Of a stretch of DNA of 64,000 nt, positions 11,001 through 20,002 are shown piece by piece. The notes below the pieces were generated by a model. The model saw only the letters and a list, made by a program, of their open reading frames with translations, made no database searches and was not told where the DNA came from. The translations under genes were made by a program, and so were the position numbers. The DNA comes from Jaminaea rosea (Eukaryota; Basidiomycota; Exobasidiomycetes; Microstromatales), in the NCBI RefSeq assembly GCF_003144245.1, contig NW_020289984.1:496001-560000 (forward strand), written 5' to 3'. Every line of letters begins with the position of its first letter. Position 1 is the first letter of the stretch.

Positions 11001-11130
11001 GCTGAAAGCCTTGAATGGATGGTACGGGAGAAGACGCGCCGGAATGCGTAGGGCTGGATGCGAGTCTTCTTTCTGAGGGAGGTCTATGGGAGGGTCCGAA
11101 GCGAGCTGTATGCGCCGGTGATGGAGACAT
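8062..11130 (-). CDS. Acidic, Ser-rich nuclear-type protein, possibly Ifh1/Crf1-like
   Basis: A single-exon gene of about 1022 aa from the first ATG at 11130. The frame stays open further upstream but without an ATG. The N-terminal half is basic, then strongly acidic with many Asp/Glu/Ser clusters. Around residue 265 is TDFFASDDE and around residue 357 is LVIEDLDGRLIYA, followed by an acidic GSDGEFEF stretch. These two short motifs recall the Crf1/Ifh1 coactivator domain, which controls ribosomal-protein genes together with Fhl1. The match is from memory and weak. A basic coiled stretch of KKEKREKKARR type lies near residue 827, and the C-terminus is Pro/Gln/Ser-rich. Location and role are otherwise unknown. 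Confidence 0.6.
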   Translation of the reverse strand: MSPSPAHTARFGPSHRPPSERRLASSPTHSGASSPVPSIQGFQRQIIPSPQQAASTSRHSKQPSPSAAIMSSSQGPKRIPLPGRSRRPKSSNRKVSRPERKASVRKESYDLDEDEAADDDVDAALKDDSDLSDAPSLPSPSTNDLEHSDSDGEMAAKLQAAGDGESLLGSGESGDEQEDDEERFIVAETKAKARNSMRARQRARRASVRNHGEGSSNGVNGGEGDDVDNLSDIGSMSPDTMRLLGLSTIGDELLQEQTGFHSDSEPSFTDFFASDDEGLQAADDEGANAMTTDDDELTSDDDDEEDDDISDIEDTLMGIDEPFLAHVGAVNGAPQTAEQLQAAMEAGAQIAAQDIPLLVIEDLDGRLIYARAGDGEAVFGSDGEFEFVDESSSDDDSDDEVDDLGLDARDPRWAATAAEWETQGQGSSSGMTRLPASRAASRDADVFEDDGDTTDELPDEEMPFPRLLVGSVDPRGGRTSRRARALAAQMRRLSPNTAGASSSKVAEEVGTNPSNPQEGNATSPSRPSPSTAAVPPATPSNGDARESPDARPAMGSFMPSSTKSVHRAVIDGSRQAASPFTSKYSLQRKGLAGKRRPRRSALEAPGQSVASKRARRDDTSEAPSSPEVRSAPLAMDLDDVVDGSMLWRSSDSSDEEQDSDAASESTAAADGVTSRSRRSSTTSGAPSGYAMTSSAFSRWRKIPMGAFRDQQQSRAGGGGAGPSTTPAPPQPMMGNFLLQRVGRNSNRQEDHHHSPFRRTGSLGSSLHMVVPSPHAEGDRRSMVVSPVLWPVRGGGSNGNVQQTPGASSSNAIASGSAAVAATPHGKLTKKEKREKKARRAAQRAAARADKQRLQVEHIFGENEAGTSALASAPSTPTVGGTSALAAAPALQAPPSLSPSSAMPKLSLTEASPRASPAPRDDQQQQQASGAAISTAPATSQHQHQQLGLQPQQKIDLSLPGNTPPTRAVAGNGPVPSLPSSTFGGPMTSPLFGGLFAPLNMSAQDENDLESQGGPGGAEALRI

Positions 11131-12493
11131 GGTTGTGCGGTGAGCCTCGCTGCTAATGTTGACCGCTGCTGCTCGCCCCTCTCTATGTGTGCTCACGGTG
11201 ATCGGTCAAGCCTGCTCGAGGCATCTATGGTCGAGGAGCCGCCTGTAATTGGTTCGTGGTGTGTGGGTTACTCAGTGCGCAGTCGCGCAGCCTCACAGCG
11301 CTTTGGTCCGCTGCTGTTGATGGTGTCGTGGAGCTGTTCGGTGAGATGAAGCTGTGAAGGGGCTTTTAATCATATTCTCTCTGGCTTTGAATGGATGGAT
11401 GGACGAGGAACGCTATGCCAATCTGCGAGGGCACGGCGAGGTTTGGGTGGGATGTTGAGCATCAATGTGATCAAGGAGCTGGACAGGATCGACGACCGGC
11501 TTACCTGAGATGTGATTGAAGCTTTGCGCTCTCGATTGAAATTCGTTCCTGAGCGAAGGCGTCGCTGGAAGGCCCGCGAGTGCGGCAGCGAGGTGGGCTC
11601 AGAAGATAATGAAGTTGGCTGAGCGGGTAGCTCGGCGGCGACGTGGAGAGTCGAGGTGTGCAATGGAGCAGGGACGTTGTGATCGCTGCTCTTCGCGATT
11701 GTGCAAACTGCCGCTGAGAGATGTAATGGTAGTGGCGGCGTCGGTGATGAAGAGTGGTAGTCGCTACGTTGTCTAGGTTGGAAGGTTCAGAGGAGGGAGG
11801 TGGTGGACAAGGAGACGGCTCGTCGCCGGACGGACATCGTTTAGACGGCGGCTTCGAAATTTCAAAGGCGGCAGAGCAGTGTGTGTCGTTTGGGCGGGCC
11901 AGCCTCGCCTCGCTTTGAATCCACTGGCTCTCCCAATTCCAATTCCTCCATTTCCACACCTACGCCGGCTCACGCGGAAGGGCCAAGGCAGACGACGCTA
12001 TTCAAGCTGCAGCCAGAGACAGCTCCGTACGTAGAGCCGGGGGCGAGACGTACGTACGTACGTAGAGCGCAGCAGCGTTTAGCAGCGCAGAAGCAAGTCA
12101 TAGCGCAGCAAGGCTTGAGTCACGGCGGAGAAGTCGACGAGGTTTTGGCAGATGCTGCTCCACGCATGCTATTCGCCCCAAGTCTCTCGCTGCGTGACAT
12201 GGGTAAGAGTCACAAGTCACACAATCACAGCGCTATGGTGTCTTGGTCGCATAAACTACTCTTCATTTGGATAAGGGCCGCGAGAGACAGACACGCTTCG
12301 ATCGTGGGGAGCGCGAGCGAAGAATGGCGGGTATGCGGCGTCTCGAGACGAAGTGGAAAGGCTAGGTATCGAGAACGCTGGGTGTACGAGGCTACAACGA
12401 CTAGAGAGGAGAAGACAGAGGAGACGAGAAGCTGTTGTTACATGACGACGAGCGAGCGGGCTAGCTGAATTGCAGCCCTTTTGCGCCACGCCG
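11131..12493. other. Intergenic region upstream of the acidic regulator
   Basis: No convincing gene. It holds the promoter of the minus-strand gene ending at 11130 and the 3' flank of the HMG-box gene. An alternating TACG tract lies at 12048-12064. Confidence 0.5.
12048..12064. repeat. Self-complementary ACGT tandem tract
   Basis: Four ACGT units in a row. Every unit is its own reverse complement, and a further TACGTAG copy sits about 20 bases upstream. It could be a protein-binding site array or a simple-sequence repeat. Confidence 0.7.
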
Positions 12494-14233
12494 CTAGCTG
12501 TCGAGACCAAAGCCACCCTCGACCTTACCCGACGTGAAGCCAAGGTCGTCGCTCTCTCCCAGCCCAAAGTGGGACCCGTCGAGCTTGAAGGCATCGTCAC
12601 CGCCAGCAGCCATGCTAGGAGGTACAGGCTGCTGACCGCCACGGCTGTTGGATGCACCTGCGCCTTGGTTATTGTTCCATCGACTCGGGTCGTCGTCCGT
12701 CGTGGTTGCCGCTTGTGTGCTCGTACCGTCCTCGGTGTAGTCGAAGCCGTGACCCTCCTCGTCCTCATCTCCACCATCGTCTCCGTCGTCCTTGTCGCCG
12801 TCGCCTCCGCCGCTGGTACCTGGTGCGAGGCCGTGCGACTGCTCGTACTCCTTGCGCTGACGCTCATACTCGACCTTGTCAGCCTCAGCCTTCTCGAGGA
12901 AGGGCTGCTTCTCCTCCTCGGGCAGGCTGCGCCACTTGGCAGCGGCGAGGACCGACTGCTTCGTAGTCTCTTGCTCGCCGTGGAAGACGTCCTCGGTCAT
13001 CTTGGGGTCGGCACGGATGGCACGGAGGAAGAGGAAGTAGGCACTCAGGGGCTTCTTGGGCGCATTGGGGTCCTTGAGATTACCCTTGCGGGACTTGCCG
13101 GCCTTGCGCTGCGCAGTACGGAACATGTTCTCCTGCTTGATGTCTTCAGGCGTGAGCGTCTGCTTCCAGGCCAGCATATCGCGCTCCCACTGCTCCTTGG
13201 CCTCGTCGGAACGACGCTTGAACTCCTTCTTGGCCTCGTCAGGCAAGGCTGCGTAGCGCTGGCCGGCGTCCTTGGCGACGTGAGCAACATTGAGGCGTGC
13301 GCCGGGCTGCTCGGCCTTGATCTTCTGCAGCTCCTCCGTGAAGTAGACTTGCCACGCAGAGGGAGCCTGCTTAGGCGGCTTGAGGTGAGACTTGAGGACG
13401 GGAGGCTTGGCGGGCTCCTTTTCCTTCTTCTTCGAGGGCTTCTCTGCGGCAGGAGCGCCCCCTTCAGCGCCACCGTAGGGATGATGCCTATCAGCACCAC
13501 TGTTGGCCTTGCTGCTCTTCGCTTTGCCACCACCGCCGACGGCCGAGTCAGCAGACGCATCCTCCTTCTTCGTGGCCTTTTTGGTCGTTGCGGCTCCGCT
13601 CGTCGAGTTCTTGCGGCCGCCACCGGTCGAGGCCTTTGCGCCCTTTGCTGATGCTCCTTTGCCACCTGCGGCAGGCTGCGCAGGAGCGTGATGGGCAAGC
13701 GGGTTGTAGTTGCCACCAATAGCGGCTGGGATCATGCCTGGTACTGTAGCGTGAGGGTGGTGTCCCATCATGCCGTGGACGGACGGATCTTGGTAGTACA
13801 TGCCGTGTTGAGCCATGTGCGCGTACTGAGCCGGGTGGAAGTCACTTGCGCCAGCGCCAGATAGCATGGATTGAGGCGTAGGTCCAGATCCGCCAAAGCC
13901 CGCAGAGGGGACGTGAGAGTAGTGCTGCTGGGGGGACGCGCCGTGACCATGGGCAGCTTGATAGTGAGGGTAGCCTTGGTACATGCCCATGTGCCCGTGC
14001 TGGGCTCCTTGCTGCTGAAGGTAGGACATTGAGGGTGACTGCTCGCCGTGAGAGCCGTAGGGCGCGTGGTGCTGGCCGTAGCCCGAGTGGACGTTGTGAC
14101 CGGCGTGATGACTACCGGCCCCACCAGCTCCACCACTACCTGCTGCACCTCCTCCTGCGTATGATCCAGCTTGATTGTAGAAGCTGTGCTGATTGGCAGC
14201 GCCGCCCTCGTGTGAGAAGGCTGAAGGCTGCAT
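12494..14233 (-). CDS. Two-HMG-box chromatin protein
   Basis: A single-exon gene of 579 aa. The N-terminal half (about 1-280) is Gly/His/Gln/Ala-rich and looks disordered. A basic Lys/Ala/Ser stretch leads into two HMG boxes. The first starts near residue 288 with APSAWQVYF, and the second near 388 with DPNAPKKPLSAYFLFLRAIR, the classic Nhp6/HMGB signature. The tail carries an acidic Asp/Glu/Gly segment followed by Asn/Ser/Gly-rich sequence. Tandem HMG boxes bend DNA with little sequence specificity, so a nuclear architectural or transcriptional role is expected. The second box is clearly canonical. The first is more divergent. Confidence 0.9.
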   Translation of the reverse strand: MQPSAFSHEGGAANQHSFYNQAGSYAGGGAAGSGGAGGAGSHHAGHNVHSGYGQHHAPYGSHGEQSPSMSYLQQQGAQHGHMGMYQGYPHYQAAHGHGASPQQHYSHVPSAGFGGSGPTPQSMLSGAGASDFHPAQYAHMAQHGMYYQDPSVHGMMGHHPHATVPGMIPAAIGGNYNPLAHHAPAQPAAGGKGASAKGAKASTGGGRKNSTSGAATTKKATKKEDASADSAVGGGGKAKSSKANSGADRHHPYGGAEGGAPAAEKPSKKKEKEPAKPPVLKSHLKPPKQAPSAWQVYFTEELQKIKAEQPGARLNVAHVAKDAGQRYAALPDEAKKEFKRRSDEAKEQWERDMLAWKQTLTPEDIKQENMFRTAQRKAGKSRKGNLKDPNAPKKPLSAYFLFLRAIRADPKMTEDVFHGEQETTKQSVLAAAKWRSLPEEEKQPFLEKAEADKVEYERQRKEYEQSHGLAPGTSGGGDGDKDDGDDGGDEDEEGHGFDYTEDGTSTQAATTTDDDPSRWNNNQGAGASNSRGGQQPVPPSMAAGGDDAFKLDGSHFGLGESDDLGFTSGKVEGGFGLDS

Positions 14234-15996
14234 GACTTGATAGCGCGTCGACGCGACGTGACGCGGCCTATTGATGGCGATGACGAGGTAGCGCGGTAGC
14301 TAAAGCGGCACTGAGACCGGACAGATGTTGTTCCTGGGAAGGAGCGAAGAGTGCAAAAGAGGGCGAAGGTGGAACTACGTGGTGTGAGTGCAAAGCTCGC
14401 AGCTTGATGGGAATGAGACGGATGTGGATGGGAGTGGGGAAAGAGGAGGCGAGTCGAGGCGGAGCGTGGCGTGGCGTGGCGGGAGGGCTAAGGGCCAGCC
14501 AAGGGCGGAAGACGAGAGGCCGCGCGCTCCCGATCTTGGCTCTGATTCCGCGTGCAGAGCTGATCTCGGGGCCAGCGACAAGGGCGACGATTACGTCGTG
14601 CACTGGTAGGCGCTGGTGGTGGGCTAGCGATGGGCGAGAGCGACTAGGTGTGATGGCCAGAGAGCAGCTCGATCGCCCATGATCACCTGCTCGCCAGTAC
14701 CATCACCGTCTGGCAGCGATAGTGACGAGTGGCATCGCGGTGGTGATGAGGTGTCGTGATGAGATGACATGAGACTGCGTGGAGTAGAGCGACGACGACA
14801 AGGGTGAAGCCGCGATGCTACCACGCTGCCATCCACCTCATCCAGCCCGTCCACCCTCGCTGCATGATATAAAGCTGACCATGGTAGCAAGAAGAAGAGC
14901 AGGAGGTGGTGATAGGGAAGATGCGGAGGGAAAGGGATACTCGTGATGGAAAAGGAGAGAAAGGAGAGCATCGCCGCGGTGTGCTGGTGCGAGTCATGGC
15001 GTCGACAATAGCCAAGGCACAAACTAACTACCAATGCAATAGCGGCCAGTCGAGGGCCCAGGTACCGTACTCGAGAGCGCAACTGACACGGCGACGAAGC
15101 GATCGACCAACACTCACTCACTCAGTCACTCACGCTTTGACTTATTGAGCACGCACGAAGCGGATGGCGGGGCCGATGCGTCGCCGTGTGCTTTGCTGCT
15201 GCTGCTGCTGCTGCTGGTTGGCGGCGTGGTGCGTGCGAGGCGGCTCGCTCGTACGCTGAATTGCTTCCTTCTTTGCCTTTGCCTTTTGCCTCGTTGATGA
15301 GTTGAGGGCGGCCTCGCGCTCTCTCTCTCACACTGTGTGTCTTTGTTTGGGCTTGAGTTGAGTAGAGTGAGGCTGTGGCGGCGGCAAGGGCGGGGGCAAC
15401 GGGAGCGGCGAGATGTGGAAGGCGGGGGAGAGAGAGAGGGACGACGGCGATGAGAGTGCGATGTGGGTTCGGGGGGAGAACGACGAGAGGGGAAGAGTGG
15501 TGAGGAGGGAAAGGAGTGAACAGAGAGACGAGCCGCTGACCTCAGGCAGATCGACGGCGGATGCGGGCCGCGCGCGGCGGCGGCAAAGGGGGCTTCACAA
15601 CCAGTGGGCGGGCTTAGCCTGGCTCAGCGAGCGAGCGAGCCAGAGAGACGTGCGTCCTACGCCCAGCCAGCCAGGCAAGCAGGCCAGCCGGCGAGGAGGG
15701 AGGGCGAGCGAGTGAGGGGGCCAAGGCTCAAGAAACCAAATTTGAGCTTTCGGAGAGTGGGGCGTACGATGCGATGCGATGCGATGGCATGGCCTGGCAA
15801 GACACGACGACGGATCTCAGCTCGGGCTGGGATGCTGCTCAAGCAAAGCCTGGTCTCCATTCTCATCCTCGACGTGACTCAATGCCAAAGTCTCGTCTAG
15901 ACGCCGGCAGCCTACCACTGTCACTGTACGGCCTGGACTCCCGACGACCACCGAAAGCAGCTTCGCGCACAGAGTAGACTAGCTGGCGGAATGCTG
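14234..15996. other. Intergenic region upstream of the HMG-box gene
   Basis: About 1.8 kb with no supported gene. It contains the presumed HMG-box promoter, a TATAAA on the plus strand at 14868-14873 that serves no gene I can see, a CTG run at 15194-15216, and several GCGAGC/CTCACT short repeats. The right end is the 3' flank of the hydrolase gene. Confidence 0.5.
15194..15216. repeat. CTG/CAG trinucleotide run
   Basis: Seven to eight CTG units in the HMG-box gene upstream region. Confidence 0.8.
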
Positions 15997-16920
15997 CTAC
16001 TGCAACCAGCGTTTGACGGCCGCTACGAGATGGTCGCGTTGTTGCGGCGTGCTCCAGAAATGGTCTGCTCCCTCGATCGTCGATACGGTGACGCCGTTAG
16101 AGCTCCTGTCGAGCTCCTCGCACCACTTGCGATAGCTCTGCATTAGCATCGAGCGAGTGAAAGAGGACGGCTGAGCTCGTGATGCTACTCATCCTGTCCG
16201 CTGCTCTTCACCGCACTCACCTCTGCCTTGGTGAACTGATCTGTGGTGCCTTGGACCAAGAGCACCCGAATCTGCTCGAGCTGAGTGATCGCAGCCACCC
16301 GTTGCTTCCATCTCGTAGCAGCGAACAGCGACAGCGCCCACAGCTTGTCGAGAGGAAACGAGATGAGAAGGTAGCGTAGGGCAGGGTCGAAGACGCTCGG
16401 TAGCTGGAGATCGCTGGCGGCCGAAGCGTACATGGCCCCAGCAGAGTAGCCTGCAATGACTAGGACGGCTCCTGTAGCTGAAGGGAAGTCGTGCTGAAAG
16501 CTGGCAATGCTGGCTTGTGCGACCGCCTGCCATTGCGTGATGGTGGTCAGCGAGCTGTCAACCTCTCAATGTCCCCTGCCACGCGCCTTATAGTCTTGCG
16601 CCTCTACCTCTCCTGTCCAGCTACCTCTGCCCCCACTCTGTCCTACTCCTCGCGAATTGAATCGTACAGTCCGAAAGCCTCTAACGCCAAGCACTTGAGC
16701 GACTGTCATGACGACGCCATCTGACAGCGAGCCGCCGAGGAAGCCGTATGCTGACCGGGGCGAGGAGGTGGTGAGCTCTTGATCATCCTGGAGGTGAGGA
16801 GCCTGTCTCACGGTGAGCGATGATCGCTAGCCCTCGAGGCGTGGCACCACGAGGCGGGTCGTCAACCCTTGCCTCGAGCTCGACGCCATCAGAGCTAGCG
16901 GAGATGAACAACAAGGTCAT
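15997..16920 (-). CDS. Alpha/beta hydrolase (COG2945-like), four exons
   Basis: Proposed exons are 16920-16812, 16750-16608, 16562-16221 and 16137-15997, giving 244 aa. An in-frame stop precedes the ATG at 16920. After splicing, the oxyanion region reads IIAHPYGFLGGS, followed by VRFNSRGVGQSGG. The nucleophile is Ser124 in GYSAG, the acid Asp192 in GTTDQF and the base His224 in GADHFW, a full catalytic triad in the expected order. The family includes small cytosolic esterases and acyl-peptide or dienelactone hydrolases. The substrate cannot be told. Introns 1 and 3 have good sites. Intron 2 (16563-16607) is only 45 bases and its exact acceptor is the least certain point. Confidence 0.8.
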
Positions 16921-17275
16921 GGCATATTAGAGAAGTGGGACGAGGGCGGAACCCGTGCAGGCCAATCAACACCACGGCTCGCCGGGCACGACGCGATCGC
17001 AAGGTGGGCCACCGCAGAACGTCGTTCAGGGCCGAATTGACCTTACAAATCCGGCTTGCAGCTCGACTTTGCCGTAAGCTCAGCCTTACGGAAAGGTGCC
17101 ACAGACGGTATCATTCGCTTCTCTCAATTCGTATGGTCACATTCGCAGATCCCAGCCACCCTGGAAGGTCAACAAGATGAATCTATCGCTTTGGGTCAAG
17201 GGCAATTTTGAATGGCACGCACCACCGTCGTCGTCTGCTCACACACGAGCTCTCGGCCTGTCGAGCGCCCGATCA
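16921..17275. other. Intergenic region between the hydrolase and the secreted Cys protein
   Basis: About 355 bases holding the hydrolase promoter and the 3' flank of the secreted-protein gene. Nothing else is seen. Confidence 0.5.
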
Positions 17276-17884
17276 TCACCTGCACCAACAAGCCACCTGT
17301 CCGAACGGCTGTGTTTGGCGGCATTTGCGAGGTTAGCGGAAGCTCGGTAGCCAACTCGTAGAGGTCGGACTCGACTCACGCCCTCCGATGGTTGGCCTGC
17401 CAGACATATCATGTTCGGCGTTGACGTGCAAGTGCGATCGAAAGCGTCAACGGTGCAGGACGCGTAGCGACCGCGACAAAGCCCGGTGATAGTGCTGCGG
17501 ATCTCGCCGTGAAGGAGGACGAACACGGTCACTGCGGGCAAGAGCGAGGGGCAGACATTCGGTCAATCATTCGCTCGCCTCAAGGCCTACTCTCAATGTG
17601 GTCTCAGCGAGACTCTTACGGGTGTGACCACCGCCAATCTGGACGTAGGGCGCGCGACGTAGAGGGCAACGAGGACACCGTGCCCCTTCCATGTCCTTTG
17701 CGACCGCGCAAGCCGACTTGCCTTCCCCACAGTCGCTGAGAATCTCACCCTGGCGTGTTTCGAGGTGCGTGCTCAGCGTCTCATTGAAGAGAGCAGGTAT
17801 ATCGTTGGGGCCCACCGGGGCAGCTGCTGCAGTCAAGAGGAAGGAGAGAAGCAGAGTGAGGGTGGGGGTGAAGGGCAGATTCAT
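17276..17884 (-). CDS. Small secreted cysteine-containing protein, three exons
   Basis: Proposed exons are 17884-17620, 17531-17380 and 17308-17276, giving 149 aa. The start is followed by a strong signal peptide (Leu/Thr-rich core ending in ALA-type small residues at about 20-24). The mature part is Cys-bearing: SDCGEGKSACAVAKDM, two CPxxC-like cysteines, then a segment with ITGLCRGRYASCTVDAF and NMICLAGQP, and a last exon ending in VACWCR. The donor GTAAGAG of intron 1 and both acceptors are good. The first intron could instead start a few codons earlier. I recognise no family. It is divergent from the enoyl-CoA hydratase gene. A small secreted protein of this kind in a fungus is an effector or antimicrobial candidate (inference). 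Confidence 0.65.
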
Positions 17885-18356
17885 GGCGATGGTGCTCGAG
17901 GAAGTGAGACAAGAGATGAATTACTCAAAGAGGGACGTCACTGCTTCCATCTGCTAACGTTCAGCCATGCAGCATACGGTCAGTGAGTTTCGGACCTCTC
18001 CCAGTCATCTCAAGGTATGCACGTCACGGTCAGAGCTTGGTCACGCCCGTCGGGAGTTGAGTGGTACAGAGATAAAATCCCTTCGCCGTCGACGAGCAGC
18101 AGAGCAGACGCTTGTGCCCTGTATAGCCGCTATCACTCTTTTGGTGGTACTGTGAAGGGGAGCAGCGACTGAAAACAATCTTCGCCATGCGATGAGGAAG
18201 AGGGAGGAGAGTCGGAAAAGGCGGTCCGTGCAGCCTCCACCTCCGGATCCCCGTAGACGAGGTCGTCAACCCTTCCCCACTTTCTCACTACACTCACACA
18301 GCTCGTCCTCAACATCCATTGGGGGAAGGAAGAGGCGATACCTCGCATTGGTGGAA
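17885..18356. other. Divergent promoter region
   Basis: About 470 bases between the secreted-protein gene (minus) and the enoyl-CoA hydratase (plus). No gene is supported inside. An in-frame ATG at 18192 exists upstream of the hydratase start chosen here. Confidence 0.5.
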
Positions 18357-19519
18357 ATGACTCTCATCTCCAGTCTGCCCCGAGCGCCCCTCGCTGTCGC
18401 TGCTGTCTCGCGACGATGCTACTCAACCTCCCGCTCTCCCCTCCCGCTCGCCTTTCTCGACTATGGTGATGCTTCCTCTCCCTCTCCCTCTCCGTCACAA
18501 GGCGTCACGCTCCTCACCCTCAACCGTCCTGAAGCAAAGAATGCCATTAACAGCCAAATGCTCGACGAGCTTCACACCGCCGTCGAGAGCCTGCAACACG
18601 ATGGCCACACACGCACACTGATCATCAACTCCATGGTGGCCGGCGCCTTCTGCTCTGGAGCAGATCTGAAGGAGAGGCATAGCATGAGCAAGCAGAACTT
18701 TCATAAATGGCATGCTAAGCTGGGACATACGTTCAGGGGCTTGGCCAATCTGCCGTTTCCTGTCATTGCAGCTATGGATGGCTTGGCGCTAGGCGGGGGA
18801 CTGGAATTGGCCTTGACTGCGGACTTTCGAGTCGCTGGACCGCTCACTACGAAGCTAGGATTGCCAGAGACTAGGCATGCGTGAGTAGTGTGAAGGATAT
18901 GAAGAAGGACGAGCAGAGTGGCTCTCATGCTCACTGCCACCCCTCGCTCGCTCAGCATCATCCCGGGAGCAGGCGGGACACAGCTTCTGTCACGGCTCAT
19001 CGGCCCCTCAAGGGCCAAGTACCTCATCTTTTCGGGCCGGATCTTTGATCGCGAGTATGCATACCAGCACGGCATCATTGACGAGCTCGCAGACGATGGT
19101 CCAGAGGAGGGGGAGGGCCATGCGCATGGTAATGAAGGTGAGTGGGAGTGGAAGCGAGTGTAGAGATCGGCTCGGAGTGAGCTCTGACACTTCTTCCTTG
19201 CCTCACTCAGCCGGGCTTCGCTTGGCACGCAAGATGGCACAGCAGATCGGACAAGGAGGTGAGCGAGCGATGCTGGACATCGTTGATGGGAGCCGCTGCA
19301 TGCTAACTTCTTCGCCTCCTCCCTTCCATCCCGCCTTCGCTAGGTCCTCTCGCTCTCCGAGCGGCCAAGGCAGCCATCAACAAGGGTCTCGATATGGATG
19401 TCAATACGGCCATGGAGTGGGAAAAGGCCTGCTACAAGACGCTCTTCGATACCAAGGACCGGGAGGAGGGCTTGCTCGCCTTCAAGGAGAAGCGCAAGCC
19501 CGAGTACAGAGGGCAATGA
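18357..19519 (+). CDS. Mitochondrial enoyl-CoA hydratase/isomerase (methylglutaconyl-CoA hydratase-like), four exons
   Basis: Exons are 18357-18880, 18956-19137, 19211-19258 and 19344-19519, giving 309 aa in a consistent frame. The chosen ATG gives an Arg/Ser-rich amphipathic presequence ([20 protein letters not shown]), and the upstream in-frame ATG at 18192 would bury it. Crotonase-fold marks are [22 protein letters not shown], the glycine-rich [14 protein letters not shown], and [15 protein letters not shown] across the first junction. This pattern fits AUH-type hydratases of leucine breakdown. A beta-oxidation hydratase is the alternative. An insertion with Glu/Gly/His follows the DELADD motif near exon 2's end. 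Confidence 0.88.
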
Positions 19520-20002
19520 GAGGGTGAGGAGGCGAGAGATTGCTGCTACTGCGGAGCGCATTCTATATGGCTCTCGACTTCCCTTTCTCTGCTCAATAAA
19601 ATCATCGATGCTGGGCTGGACTGGACTGGACTGAATCGGAGAGTGGTGTGGTGGAGCAGAGCAATATTGACGGGAGCCGCGTTCGTCTCTGTCCGTCGTC
19701 GGTCGTCCGCACGCGTTTTGCAGCTTGGCATCCTCCCCATCTCATCTTCATCTACTTCGTCCATGCCCACCTAGCTTATCACGATGATCCAGCTGCGGAT
19801 CGAATAGCTTCACTACCACCTCTGCTCCACGCGCAGGACGCATACACGCTTCCATCCTCCGGTCTTGGCCCTCGTCACTGTCATCGTCCTGCTTCTGCGC
19901 CTGCGCTCTCATACTCCACCTTTGCCATCCATTTAGTCAAACGCTCACGGACAGTGGGCTTTCCATAGCATACAGTAGCTTCACCGGCACCTTCGAACAG
20001 CC
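19520..20002. other. Intergenic region
   Basis: About 480 bases: the 3' flank of the hydratase gene and the promoter of the next plus-strand gene. A short TGGACTGGACTGGACTG tandem lies near 19616. No gene is seen. Confidence 0.5.

Noticed and set aside
12048-12064. Transposon terminal repeat at the ACGT tract
   Set aside because: It is a simple self-complementary repeat without a partner, target duplication or transposase nearby.
12470-13651. A 393-residue plus-strand frame opposite the HMG-box gene
   Set aside because: It is antisense to two clear HMG boxes. Its Leu-rich character follows from Lys/Glu codons on the other strand.
14868-14873. TATAAA as a promoter of a plus-strand gene
   Set aside because: No supported plus-strand coding sequence follows before the minus-strand hydrolase gene.
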